Source: Brevipalpus yothersi
Lineage: Eukaryota > Arthropoda > Arachnida > Trombidiformes > Tenuipalpidae
Direction: 5' to 3'
DNA length: 64,000 nucleotides
Assembly (NCBI GenBank): GCA_003956705.1
Contig: QZCP01000027.1
Location: 102,640 to 166,639, forward strand
The position numbers and the translations under genes are program-made. Below, one piece after another: positions 46,022 to 58,466 of this stretch (positions within the stretch are counted from its first letter, which is position 1; every line of letters begins with the position of its first letter). The notes beneath the pieces were generated by a model that was given only the letters and a program-made list of their open reading frames with translations, was not told the origin of the DNA and did not search any database.

Positions 46022-47332
46022 CTAAGTCATCATCATCACAACCATAATCACAATATTTTTCATTCCTTCACTAGTTAATTCAGTCTTGCATATCCAACGA
46101 AACCTTTGAGTAAAGCGAATTTTGGAGGCAAAAATTAATAGCCATTAAAATATGAGCTTCCAATGACGTAGCCAAGATATGCGATGAAATAAGATGCCTA
46201 GGAAAACCTATTATCATCAGCTTGAAGTTTTTCATTTTGTAAATCTCATGCTTCGAAATTCATGAAATAAGCTCATTTTGCATGGACAATATACAATTTT
46301 CAAGATGGCCAATCTAATTGTGGATGCAAAGCGTACTCAAATCCTCTAACCTTTATGCAAGAAGATTAACTGATACCAGACAGATATTGAATGGGTGATT
46401 TATTCCCGGCAAAAGTTAAGTTTTAACACAAATTTTCTCGGCAAGGTTAATCCATAATCGATTTGACCGGGAGATCTTTATCCTACTTTCTCTCTCTCTC
46501 CGAATCTCACTTCAGACTGTAATTGAGTCAGCTCTCCTTTAATTCATTCATGGAATTCATCTCAAAGATTATTGGAAGACCTTCACTAGTTTGATTCTCT
46601 TTGGAGGAAGTGAGATGCTGTCTGTTACAAGCCTCTGATCAGATCGTCTTTATTCTCAATGTTGGTGGTAGCTTATTAGGAGGTTAGATAATCTCTGTGC
46701 CTTGATGAGCAATGTATGGGCTGAAATGATTTTGTGATTTTGTGTGAGAGAAAGTGGCTATGAATATCCGAATACGAGGAAAATAGGAAATGGAAATAAT
46801 ATCAACAGTATCACACCATCATTGTGATTATCGCAATAGTATTGAAAATCTTTATTCTCTGCTTTATGATTACATGTGAACACGAGACATTAGAATCAAT
46901 ACATCTACCAAATGTTTCAAAATTTCCATGTCATAAACAATATTCAAGATTTTACTTGGGTGTAAAGTTATTTTAGAAAAATTTTTACAACCCTTGCTGT
47001 TGAGGTGCAAATTTTTTATTACCCAGGAAATGGATCGCAGAACTCTTTTTCGAAACGGAAAAGTTCCAAAATTTATCACCTAAAACCGCATACAAGGGCC
47101 ATCTTTCAAATCAAACACACACACACATACACACTCACATTTGACATTGTGAGTAAAGAATTCATCTAAAACATTGATTTCGTCTCTCTTCTCTTCCTTC
47201 ATGTATGAAAAACTATGGAACACAAACCTTTCAGCCTGAATCAGGAGTGAAGGTTTCATGCTCAGATAAAAAAGGTCCAACAGAGCGTAAAAAGAGTAGC
47301 TTTCCTACCGAAATTCTTGTCATTGATAATTT

Positions 47333-47333
<1 letters not shown>
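46022..47333. other. Repeat-poor AT-rich DNA, no gene seen
   Basis: One of the few stretches of more than 1 kb without a long GA or CT tract. Frames are short and I found no paired splice sites. It would be a good place to look for conserved noncoding DNA. Confidence 0.5.

Positions 47334-47387
<54 letters not shown>
47334..47387. repeat. (CT)n microsatellite
   Basis: About 54 bp CT tract. Confidence 0.98.
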
Positions 47388-47390
<3 letters not shown>

Positions 47391-47724
47391 CTTATGCTTC
47401 ACACGGTGGTCAAGCTCTATCCAATCTCAATGGGAGATGCTATTGCTACTGGTGTTTCACTTTAAATCAATCTTATGCTCAATTCAAGTTCATCACCACC
47501 CTTGATGTGCCCTCATCTCTCCTCATCTTTCTCCTCTCCTCTCTTTTCTCTCTTAACTCTCAATTGCTTAAGAGCCTCCTGTTACTTAGGGGTTACTATT
47601 CTGTAGCCATCTTGTACTTTTATCCTCTTACTCTCCATCCACTTCATCAGCAATTCCTCTATACCTATGACTTTCTCTCTCTCTCTCTCTCCATCCTCAT
47701 CTTTGCTTTCAATCTCTCTTACAG

Positions 47725-47809
47725 CCTCCCACTCGCACTAGCCATCATCAACGTGTATAATATCGTCACATTTAAAGCAATGGCCAGGTCAAGTGGGCGC
47801 GTGAAGTGA
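47725..47809 (+). CDS. Candidate last exon after CTCTCTTACAG
   Basis: A good acceptor (TTCAATCTCTCTTACAG) precedes 27 codons (LPLALAIINVYNIVTFKAMA... ending RSSGRVK) and TGA at 47807. CpG-containing codons (TCG, CGC, CAC GTG-like) raise the local GC. Upstream the same frame stays open to a GTG at 47507 through Leu/Ser-rich pyrimidine DNA, but there is no ATG. No family was recognised. Confidence 0.18.
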
Positions 47810-48791
47810 ACTCTAATCACTTGATAATGTGAATTCATCGGCATAGATCTTGGGCACATCTCTTCATTGAGGAAGAGAGAGAGAGAAAAAATTCTCTCTC
47901 AAAGGTTTACCTGATAAATATACATGTGTATATAAATGGGATGCTGAGACCATGATGCGGGATCATTCGAATTGCTACTTTACCAAATCTTGACTCTTGA
48001 TCAATGAATTTTATCGTTTTAGCTGCTCTGTTATATCCATTGGAATAACAGCTCTACCCAATCAGATGTACAAGACATTAAATATTGCATTTGCATAAAA
48101 TCTTCAGCCAATACGGATTGTACATCACCTTTTATTCGATCTTATTTGGAGTCATATTTACAATACACTTGTCCATATATTTCATTATTGACTCACATAC
48201 CTATTCTTGAAAGTTTTGATTTGATCTACTCCAGTTTTTTGTTTCAAGGGTCATTAAAAAAAATTCTCTAATGATATTGATCATAAGGATAGATAGAGAG
48301 ATCCACTATTGATTTGAGAATATCCTCATTCTTTTTTGAACCGTTATTCTTGAACTTGACCTGCTTCATTCTTGTTTGGTTGGAAGGTTCATACACTGAA
48401 GATTGTAGATTGTTGCGCAATCCATGATCAAAATTCATGATGATGAGAGGAAGAGAGGAAGAGATAGAGATAGATAAAGAATAAATATCACTACCTCACC
48501 AGGAGAGCTCACCTCAGCAACCAGCATCTACAATGTGTATAAATCTTTTTTCTCCATCTCATGGATATTAACCTTTCCCAGCATCAAATGATGAAGATCA
48601 TGACCCAGTGAAATTGTATCATACCATCAAATGTCAGAAAAAGGCCCTCTGTGTATGGTGAGATATGCTAAATGAGTAGGAGTTTCACTTGATAAGTGAG
48701 GTTTTCGTTCTCTCATTCTTTTAACTTTTTTTTCGAATAGAAAAGAATTTTCATTCTATTGTTTTGATGAAGTTCTCGAATTCATGGGAGA

Positions 48792-48793
<2 letters not shown>

Positions 48794-48829
<36 letters not shown>
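48794..48829. repeat. (GA)n microsatellite
   Basis: About 36 bp GA tract. Confidence 0.97.
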
Positions 48830-48832
<3 letters not shown>

Positions 48833-49468
48833 ATGTAAGCAAGTTGAAAAAACTGAAAATGAATCAAGAAAAACCGGGCATATATATAAACTCTTAATGA
48901 GGTAGAATTCATTAAAAAAATGAATGAACAATACGGTGATTAGAAATGGAATAGATCACCGACGATGAATGAATACATACCGTTCGTGTTTATATGCTCA
49001 GGGGGTTCCTACTGAACCTGCTGTTGCCGGCTGCATGAAATAAGTTTGTATATATATGTACGCACACACGGAATGGGCTGGAATGGAATAGAATAGAGAG
49101 ATAGAGAGTATGAAAAAGATTGCGTGAATATTATTCTCTTCGCCCTGGAGCATCATGAAAACTAAGAAGTATCCATACACATATACATATACACCAAATA
49201 CTTTGTAACAGATGAAATATTCAAATTTTTTTCAAATCAACCATTTTTATAATTATTGCTTATTCTTCTAGTTTGTACCGATTGTTTTTACGCCTAACGC
49301 ATACTACATATTGTAATACAATGTACGTGTGTGTGTGAGGAAGCCACTTTTTTACGATTTTTTGGGACTCATTTTTCATTCCAATTCTTTTCTCTTTCGT
49401 TTGCCGATTTACATTTTTATCTATACCTTCAAAAGATGATCATATTTTTGTTATTTATTTTTGTACAT

Positions 49469-49472
<4 letters not shown>

Positions 49473-49552
<80 letters not shown>
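49473..49552. repeat. (CT)n microsatellite, longest uninterrupted tract
   Basis: About 80 bp of pure CT repeat, the longest without a gap in this window. Confidence 0.98.
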
Positions 49553-49555
<3 letters not shown>

Positions 49556-50634
49556 CAATATCTTTCTCTCTTCCATCAACCTCGCCCATATCCATCTATT
49601 CTCACTATCTGATTGTCTGTCTTGTGTATATTTTTATTTCTCTTTCTTTCATTATCTTAATGATGAAAATCGATCAAACCCTGTATTGTATCTGATCAAG
49701 AGGCTGAACAGTAACGATATGATCTCTTTGATAGATTTTCCTTTTCTCTTTCTCTTTCTTTTTCTCTCTCTCTCTCTTTCTATTGGTATTTTTACTCTCT
49801 TTTTTTGGATTCTTGTATCTCACCACTTTCACTCATCATTAGAAGAACTCGATCAGTGGCCAAATCTTGAACAAATCTTTTCCACATACACACACATATA
49901 CAATCTTATACTGATATGATTTGGAATGAGTTTTTTCTACTCTCACAATGTTCTAGGCACATAGTGAGAGAGTATCGACAATGGCTGATGAAAGTGGAAA
50001 ATGTTCCATAGACAAACGTTCAGATAAAGCTCATGGCTCATGATAGTGTATTGAGAAGAAAAAGAGGAAGAAGAAAGCAGTAAAGCTTGAGTAGAAAGAG
50101 AGAGAGAGAGAGAGACAAAATTCGACAATAACTGCCTGTGTGTGTTCATGTGTCCATGGGTCTACTAGGACTGTCAAAAATTTAGTGAACAGGCTAACAC
50201 ACAAACCGACAAACTACTACTACTACTACTGTACCACCATTACTTCAATGTTCATAGAGAACACATATTCAGCAATGGTCAGCCATTCAGAATTTGGTCA
50301 CTTTTCTTTCTACTATTCCATTCTTCCTCTTCTCTTTTCACTTGGTTTCAACCACATGCAAGTGAGACAAGCTTCAGCATCCACATTTTCTCTCTCTCTT
50401 TCTTTCTACCTCTACCTCCTTCTCCTCCTCCTCTCCCCTTTCCTCCTTCTTTCTTGGCAGTTATATTCAACTTCATTCCACTTTCTCTCTTCTTGATCAG
50501 CACAATTTAACAGGACAATTTAGTCGATATTTGAAGAGGTTCGGTTGGAATCTTTTTCTCTCTTTCCCAGCGTGTATGTGTGTGTGTGAGTATGTAGTTT
50601 CTTCGATGCCAGAAGTAGTAGTTGTTCCATTCCC

Positions 50635-50697
50635 ATGAAACAGTTTTTCAGAATGAAGCCTCAATTGTTGCCATCTCAGAATCGATGGCAAACCATT

Positions 50698-50748
<51 letters not shown>

Positions 50749-50978
50749 CTGTTTAATCAGCTGAGAAGCGCTCCATTACTTCAATCGATGGCCAATGAGA
50801 TGATACCAATTGTTTCGGTCGCTTTATTTTCACCTTTTCTCGCGGCAAAAATCAGTCATAAATTCAATGATCAAGAAACATGGGAGAGAATCTGTATCGA
50901 AAAGAATGGAAAGATTCTTAGAATTCTCAGAATGCTCAAAGCTCAAAGGAATACAGTGAGCAACTTTGCCTTGACAGC

Positions 50979-51027
<49 letters not shown>

Positions 51028-51081
51028 GGAGAGCTATTATTTTCTGTTCATTGTTTTTGCGATCAATTTGGCAAGAAGTGA
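50635..51081 (+). CDS. Candidate 148-codon ORF spanning two complementary microsatellites
   Basis: ATG 50635 opens 148 codons. Residues 1-22 are unique (MKQFFRMKPQLLPSQNRWQT...). About residues 23-37 are (Glu-Arg)n from (GA)n. About residues 38-116 are unique and protein-like: KLFNQLRSAPLLQSMANEMI, an apolar stretch (PIVSVALFSPFLAAKI), then ETWERICIEKNGKILRILRM and KAQRNTVSNFALTA. Residues 117-130 are (Ser-Leu)n from (CT)n, followed by a Cys-containing tail ending CDQFGKK. The unique core of about 80 codons is the longest non-repetitive, non-homopolymeric stretch I would consider coding. The repeats themselves are uninformative. An exon inside introns is as likely as the full ORF. No family was recognised. 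Confidence 0.25.
50699..50746. repeat. (GA)n microsatellite within an ORF
   Basis: About 48 bp GA tract encoding Glu-Arg alternation in the 148-codon frame. It can pair with the CT tract 236 bp downstream. Confidence 0.98.
50982..51023. repeat. (CT)n microsatellite within an ORF
   Basis: About 42 bp CT tract encoding Ser-Leu alternation in the same 148-codon frame. Confidence 0.98.
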
Positions 51082-51229
51082 AGTTTGTTTCTGTTGTTCA
51101 ACATATTATATGCTCTAATAGACACCTTCTGATATGAAAGAAGAAGAAGAAGTTTTCCATCAAGAATAGCAATCTATCCCACTTGTGTCATCCTTTTGTG
51201 TCAAGAAATACAATCACAATTGCACAGCA

Positions 51230-51232
<3 letters not shown>

Positions 51233-51281
<49 letters not shown>
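51233..51281. repeat. (GA)n microsatellite
   Basis: About 49 bp GA tract, 210 bp after the previous CT tract. Confidence 0.98.
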
Positions 51282-51284
<3 letters not shown>

Positions 51285-52442
51285 TGAGAATCGCAAAAAT
51301 TGCCCAAATATGATTCAATGCTGGACACATGTTCAAATCAATAAAAGAATATGAGCTTTATAATGCAAGTCTTTCATTCTGACTGGGAAATATTGGGAAT
51401 ATGGTCCGCCAATTCGTTTTGAAAAATAAAGGTATTCAGATTCTGTTAGTTTTTGTGTACTTTAATGGAAAAAATTCCCGTAAATTGCTGAAACAATTCA
51501 TCATAAAACGAATCATGATCAATGGCTGTATTGCTCCATATCACGTAATCATTGACTAATATACTGTCAATCAATCAATATTGGGCATTTTATATTTGGT
51601 TCTATCACGAGAAGAGGTAGTTAAAGAAATATTCGATACCCATAGTTTTCCCAGACTTTTCCAATGAAATTTGATGGAAAATGAAAGAGTTGAGGAGATG
51701 AATCCCTAATCTAATGCTGCTAAGCCGGGATTGATCAGATTCTTCGAACAGCCTTCTTGAGGTTTTCGATTTCTTCAGCATTCTTTTAATTTGTATTGGA
51801 CCATATCTGATATTCTCTTATCGTTTAGCTGACCATTCAAAGCAAAATTGTGTATCGTTTTACTGTAAGAAGGTTAGTACACTTTATTAAACATGAAAAA
51901 CGATCCATAATCGAGAATGGACAGAAATTAAAGACCATAGAAGCAAATGATTTGCGCTCGAGATATCAATTTTGTGTGATGATCTCATTGGAAATAAACG
52001 GAGTGGAAATGATGCTAAAATTGAAAAGAATGATCCTGGAGACAGAATGATATCAAAATTAGATAAATATTAGAAGAAAAGACTATTCTACTTGAGAAGA
52101 GAAGATAATAAAGTTGGAGAGGAAGCAATATAAGTGAATAAATCATGTTAACATAATATTTTTTCTCCCCTATCAACTATTATACAGACATTGAATTTTG
52201 GATTGAACAAGGTGACATAGAAACAAAATTCAAAGTGTATACCATTACCGGTATATGTTGCAACAATTTGCCAATATCAAATCAGGAATATGGTTAAAGA
52301 TCACTTGCTGTTGGACCTTGTAGCTCTTCGGTCTCTTGATTATATCACATACACTGTCTTAATGGCTTCTTTGACTGCATCTTGTCTCATCTTATTCAAA
52401 GTCTATGAGCTGTAACAAGCCCATCAGCCAGCCTGTGTGTTG

Positions 52443-52445
<3 letters not shown>
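51282..52445. other. Repeat-free AT-rich DNA, no gene seen
   Basis: Contains a 66-codon frame (51850-52050) with a basic, Met/Ile-rich product that does not start at ATG and has no good splice sites. Nothing else is supported. Confidence 0.5.

Positions 52446-52502
<57 letters not shown>
52446..52502. repeat. (CT)n microsatellite
   Basis: About 57 bp CT tract. Confidence 0.98.
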
Positions 52503-52507
<5 letters not shown>

Positions 52508-53138
52508 GCTTTAAGATCTTTGGAGCGTATTACTTTTACCAAAGATCAGTGGAAGAGAGAGAGAGAGAAAAAAAATTCTTTCTCTCTCTTCAATAGCGAT
52601 CACAGTGATCCTTAAATCGAAACCGATTGAATGATCTAATTTAACGCATCAGAAAGTTGTCGATTTATCATTCCTCGAAAGCACTATTCTCACAGCCCAT
52701 GTAGAGAGCTCTTAGATGGGCTAAAATATAGTGAGAACATACACATAATACAAGACATAGTGGGACATAGATGATCATGAGAGATGGCGATGGAGGATCG
52801 AGACAGTGAGTCAGATAGATAGTGGTACAAAAAAAACGAGAAACCTTCATCGCTGATGATGGACGCATCTTTCAAAGTATTCACAATGGATTCTCTCTCG
52901 GATGCTGTGGGTGACGAGCAGGAAGATGATGATCTCCAACATGAATCTAGTCATAGAGGATAGAGGAGGAGACGGGAAGAGGACAGAAAGTCAGCAGCTT
53001 CATTCTCTTCCTCTTATTGTCATCTTCATCTTTCCAGCCTCTTCACCCACTCTGTCATCATGATCTCTCTCTCCTCAGTCTTCATCGCAAATCGAACATT
53101 CATCTACCCATAGAATGGAATCGGACTCGAGATCGGGC

Positions 53139-53140
<2 letters not shown>

Positions 53141-53188
<48 letters not shown>
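53141..53188. repeat. (GA)n microsatellite
   Basis: About 48 bp GA tract. Confidence 0.98.
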
Positions 53189-53190
<2 letters not shown>

Positions 53191-54012
53191 CGCTATGGAA
53201 CGGCAAGTGAGGCCATTTAGGCACCAAGAATCTCAACTGTTATCATGATTTACAATGATTCCGGTCGATCTGGCAAGATGAGTTACATGTTCTCTCTTCT
53301 CTCTTCATCTCAACATTTTTTTCTCTTTCTCTTCCTCTCTCTTCTCTTTTTTGCCAAAATAGATTGGCATACACATAATGGACTGAATATATCTCCTGGA
53401 TATACACACTGCTTGAGCTTCATTCCATCGACTCATGGACTCACTCCCATGTCTTACATGAATCATCTTATTTTCACATCATGCAGAGAAAATTCTCACT
53501 ATAAAGTTAAAAAATTTCTCTCTTTCTTTCTTTCTCTCTCTCTCTCTCTTCTTTTCCACTCAAGCTCGATCATTATCATCATCATTTTATTCCCTCCACT
53601 TTTTGACCACCGATGGTAACGTCTTATCATGGGCCATTGGCAAGCGGCAACCATGGTCGCCTATCATCATGCTACTGATAATAGTCTCATGTCGATATTA
53701 TCTTTGGAAAAAGGGAGAGATGATACACAGTGAATGGAAGAAAGGGAATGGAATGGGAGGATGGAAAGAAGGGAAAATTGTGTAGAAAAAAGATGCAGCA
53801 AGAAAAACACAAGAGAAAGAAAGCTAATTGCTAACAAGATGGCAAAAGAGCCATCAAAGTCTGTAAGCGAGTGAAATGTTTGATTAATTTTACCTGTCCA
53901 ATGAAGCTGTGATTCGGAGATGGGCATGTTACCTGAGGTGCCCAATAAGTGATCAAAACAGAATGGAAAAGATCGACATGTGGTTGAAACAATAGGATGA
54001 GACTACAGAGAG

Positions 54013-54014
<2 letters not shown>

Positions 54015-54067
<53 letters not shown>
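54015..54067. repeat. (GA)n microsatellite
   Basis: About 53 bp GA tract. Confidence 0.98.
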
Positions 54068-54070
<3 letters not shown>

Positions 54071-54449
54071 GAATAAGAATATCATCCAATCTCTTCTTCT
54101 CATCTTTGGAAGAATCGGTGAAAAATGTAAGAAGCATCAAAATTTCCTATCGATTGCAGACTTTTGAAGTGGCCCGATAGTGAGGCATATAAGCGGGAAG
54201 AGGGCAAGTATAGATAATAGAGCAGCTGATTGGAACTTTGTATACATGTTTGATGGAAGTTTTCTGATAGAAGCCAAGAGTACAAGCATCAAGAGGTTTA
54301 TGCTTACAAGTGAAAAGGCTGGCTATATCTGAGGATACAAGACGGGAATGAGATGCTCATGATTTCAATCTGATGTTTATCGTCGTGATCCATGATGAGG
54401 GCAAGAATCAGCCTCTTAAATAGCGGAGCCATTAGTTGTTAAACATTTT

Positions 54450-54450
<1 letters not shown>

Positions 54451-54498
<48 letters not shown>
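54451..54498. repeat. (CT)n microsatellite
   Basis: About 48 bp CT tract lying between two GA tracts, 383 and 421 bp away. Confidence 0.98.
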
Positions 54499-54500
<2 letters not shown>

Positions 54501-54916
54501 ATTTTTAACCTTTATTATTCTTCTTTTTACCTTCATATTGTGTGTGCAGAGAATCCACTGTAATCAAAGCCAATCCAATTATCCTAAGACAGGCCGGTAA
54601 AAGAGAGAGGATCCAAGCAGAGGGCTGAGGCCATCTTTCTTCTCTCTCTCCCTCTTCATCCAGCCTCCGAGCTGATCTTCATCCCCGTTCTTCTTATACG
54701 TACTCACATATCATCCTGGATACCTCCCGTTAGATGTTGTTGAAGCTGTTTAAATCATTCTTCCACGAGCTTGTCTCTCTCTCTCTCTTCCCTTCTTCCT
54801 TTCTTTCTCTCCGGCTTTTGGTGATGACGAAATTAAGGGCTCGTATTCAGATCTCACAACATGCTCGTGTATATTCTCGGCATGGATGAATTAGAAGGAA
54901 TCCTGAAAAACAGAAT

Positions 54917-54919
<3 letters not shown>

Positions 54920-54974
<55 letters not shown>
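54920..54974. repeat. (GA)n microsatellite
   Basis: About 55 bp GA tract. Confidence 0.98.
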
Positions 54975-54977
<3 letters not shown>

Positions 54978-56350
54978 AGAGCAAACTAGATCAAGAAGGG
55001 AGGTGGAGGGCGTCCAGATCATGTATCAAATTTTGCTCATTTACGTTACACCACTAGATTAGGGCCCTCCTAACGATTTATGGTGAACCCTTTTTATATC
55101 TTTCAAACTATTCTGCATGAAAGTTCCATCCATCATTTTTTCTTTTCACACTCTCCTTCTCTTTCTTTCTCATACAATCTTCACTGGGCTCACAAGTCAC
55201 TAGATTTTAACCCACAGAATATGTACATTCAGAGAGTGGAGAGAGAGAAGACAAAATATGGCTGATAAAGGGAGAGAATCGATTCTTTATACTGGCTGTG
55301 AGAGTTATCCATTTATTATCACGTTCCCTGAAAATAGTCCATGTAGAATTTTTGAGAGTTCATGATCAAAGTTACACACATGGTTTTACTCTCTACCAAT
55401 ATACATGTATATCAATCCATGTGCATGAGATGAGAGATTCACTGTAGCATGCATAGTACTTGTTAGGGCTTGTTAGTTAATTTCAACACTTACGACAGAT
55501 ACAATCCTTTCACTTTGGAATTCCTCATGTTCTTTGTTCTGTTAAAATTAAAATTAGTCTCTAATTTTGATTCTGTAACTCATGGTATGTGGTACCCATC
55601 CCTTCTTTTTCAAGCTTTTACATTGTGCCCAATCGTGTGTGGACATGTAAAAGTCTGTTATGTAGAATAGTTTGGACATGAACCAGATTGTCGTGATTCG
55701 GACATGATTTGATCCCATGTTTACAGCAATCGATGACAACATCCAGTCACAAAGTGACTACAAGATTGTATCATTACAGATGGATTGGTGAACGTTTATC
55801 AGAAGAGGGGAAGAGAGAAAGATAGAACATTGAGTCAAAGGAATACACATGTTATTCAGTCATTTGATTCCCAAAATGAGCACAGCAGAGCATTTGGTAA
55901 ATTTTCTGGAATGATTGATTGACTTTAACCAGTATCATCATTGAATACTAAATAGAAGGAGTAGAGAGAGAAAGAAAGTAAACGATGAAATGCAAGATGT
56001 AACATTTTTGCATTTGAAACTATTTTATTTTATTCTTATTCTCAGGACGAATTGAATTGAAGAGTTAAAAGTTTTTCGAGATCAAAGGTTAACTTCCAGT
56101 GGTCTTGTTGCTATCACAAGAATTCAGGCTGTTTGTCGAGATGATGATGCTGGTGGGTGGAAGAGGAGGAAGTGTGTTTACTCATTTTATTACGGAAGAT
56201 GAAGAAGAGCGAGAGGTAGAAGGAGATGAAGGTGGATGAGAAGTACAGTTATACATGGGGCTCGTATTTGTGCGAAAAGCTGCAAAAGTCTTCCAGTACT
56301 GTGTATTGGAGAATCTCTCTCGGGATGAGTAACACATCTCGAGTAAGTGA

Positions 56351-56677
56351 AAGTATTTGGTCGGAGAAAAAGAAGAAGAAATAGAAAAAGAAGAGGAAGA
56401 AGAAGAAAAAGAAGAGAAGAGGAAGAAGATATTGGAACATCATCATGGTGACGGAAGATCAAGGCTGATGATGGTGGAGAAGAAGGAAAAGATGAAGAAG
56501 AAAAATGAAGTGACTGCTGATGGGTTGTTGACTTCGAGATGTACGGCGGTTGAGAGATTATTGGATGATGCTGAGGAAAAGTGGGAGGATGAAAAGGATG
56601 AAGAGAGTGATAGAGGAAGAAAAATGTTAGAAGGGAAAAAAGTCGGTGGTCAGTTAAATAAGAAACGTTCATGTAAA
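56351..56677 (+). CDS. Candidate exon encoding a highly charged Glu/Lys-rich segment
   Basis: The frame is open for 109 codons from after a TGA to a donor-like TGTAAA|GTAAGA. The first third is a Glu/Lys run from purine-rich DNA. The remainder is more varied: NEVTADGLLTSRCTAVERLL, DDAEEKWEDEKDEESDRG, then KVGGQLNKKRSC. It resembles acidic-basic linkers of nuclear proteins in composition only. The purine bias also opens the opposite strand for 179 codons (56190-56729), so length is not evidence. There is no in-frame ATG at the start, only internal Met codons. Confidence 0.2.
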
Positions 56678-56728
56678 GTAAGATACAAGTTCTCTTGAGA
56701 TTTTCGTGTATATGACTATGTGCTAACA

Positions 56729-56730
<2 letters not shown>

Positions 56731-56783
<53 letters not shown>

Positions 56784-56796
56784 GAGAGAGAGAGAG
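56731..56796. repeat. (GA)n microsatellite
   Basis: About 66 bp GA tract with one extra G, following the purine-rich 56.4 kb ORF. Confidence 0.97.
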
Positions 56797-57980
56797 TGGT
56801 CAGTAAAAGAAGATGAGGGTGGTCAAGTTAGCTTCAATCTTGTACTCTCATCCAAAAGTGAATGTGAGAGAGAAGTTTTTTCCTTCTTCCTCATCTTTCG
56901 ATTACCTCTCTCTCTCTTTGACTCTCTCACTCTCTTGGATGCTGCAGTAAATCCAATAAGCCCCGAAAACATGACTAGTTTAGCTCAAATGATGATCATT
57001 CGGGTTGCTTGATCGTCACAATTAAAGGTTAAACAGTAGCAAAGAGACCAAGTCTGTTGAGGGGCATCTTCCACCATTGGCCACAGGAGAGCCATTGGAA
57101 GCAACTTGTTAACCATCGACACTTTCATCAATTAGCCCATCTCTGGAGACTTATTTTCTCTTCCTTTCTTTCTCTTCCCTACTTTCTCAGCATCCTTGTC
57201 TTTTGCACACACATTCACACATAGAAGAAGCGATCGAAGAGGGAAGAAGCTTTTCTTCTCTTCCCATCCTCATCTTCTTGTTCTTCCCATTCTCTTCACC
57301 TCCTCACTCCATCAATTCAATGGACACCATACTAGTACTACCAGCATAGACATGATTGCAATTATCAGCTGATTCACAGACCATCATTTCTCTCTCTCTC
57401 TGATGGCCACAAGTCAATGTCCATTCATTGGACTATATAGTACGCTCAGCAGAACATTCACATATTTTGCTAAGCTTCCGCATCCGTTTCTCCTCCTCCT
57501 TTCCTCTCAGAAGACTTTCTCTCTCTTTCATCATCCACATAAAAACATTGGTCAATCATATGGAATGATGAATAGTCAACTCAGCATTATCATTTAAGGG
57601 TGTCTCAAATGAAGTCCACATTGAAAAACGAAGAGCTAGCATGATTTTTCTCATGTCCAAATTTTCCTCTCCTCTTTCCTTCTACTGTTACTTCAACATT
57701 ACTTTATGATTAGTTGTCAATCTTTTTTTCCAAAAGTTAATCGTAAACGGTTCATGATTAATTTGATTCAATTCAAAACCATATAATTTTGTTCACTTTC
57801 AATTGTCTGCCTATCTAAACTGACAGTCAATGGTGAAAAGATACAAGAAACACAGACACACAATCAAGTAGTGGTGAATATTCATAACTTTGGTAATTCA
57901 TAATATGTAGACCGGATAGAAAGTAATCAACCACAGTGAATGAAGATTGACACGTTTTGATAATGCTCATCGGCGGCAGT

Positions 57981-58015
<35 letters not shown>
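57981..58015. repeat. (CA)n microsatellite
   Basis: About 35 bp CA tract, the longest CA/GT repeat here. Confidence 0.97.
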
Positions 58016-58019
<4 letters not shown>

Positions 58020-58388
58020 CAGAGTTGGCAATCTGTATGCTCAATGGAATGGTATTGAATTTCAAAGCCATTTTGTTTGATGCATTTAAGCAAATTGAAA
58101 TTTGAAATTAAAAACATTTTCTCTCTCTCTTCCTCTCTCTTCCTCTTCCTTCCTTTTCTTTTTATTTTTCTCTTTCTATTCCTTTTTTTCGTTTCATCTT
58201 CGGCAAAAATTTTAATTTGGCCAACCTCCTTTGAATGCAAATATATTATTTATTTTCACTGCCATTGGAAGATGCCTCACCAGAATGATCCATCTTCTCT
58301 CTCTTAGGCCTCCGGTCTCTCTCTCTCTCTCTCTTTCTTTCTCTTTCTTTCTCTTTCTCTTCCTTTCTTTCTCTATACTCGAGCACAG

Positions 58389-58466
58389 GCCACTTGCAGC
58401 GGCCGCCGAACTGCGCCCTCCCAAGCTGGCCCCAATCGTTGAATTTAAATGCTCATCACGAACTTG
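58389..58466 (+). CDS. Candidate 78 bp GC-rich internal exon
   Basis: A textbook acceptor (about 75 bases of pyrimidine ending GAGCACAG) and a strong donor (ACTTG|GTGAGTAGC) bound a 78 bp block that is abruptly GC- and CpG-rich and contains a GCGGCCGC palindrome, unlike everything around it. Two plus-strand frames stay open; the third has a stop. The frame continuous with the upstream open frame reads PLAAAAELRPPKLAPIVEFK, then CSSRT, with phase 2 at both ends. The alternative reads HLQRPPNCALPSWPQSLNLN. The minus strand is open as well (DEHLNSTIGASLGGRSSAAA). The splice sites favour the plus strand. No family was recognised. It may be a cassette exon of a gene extending outside the window. 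Confidence 0.33.

Noticed and set aside
53603..53785. 60-codon frame with an apolar segment (SPIIMLLIIVSCRYYLW)
   Set aside because: No ATG start at a sensible position and no splice sites. A single apolar stretch is frequent in T-rich DNA.
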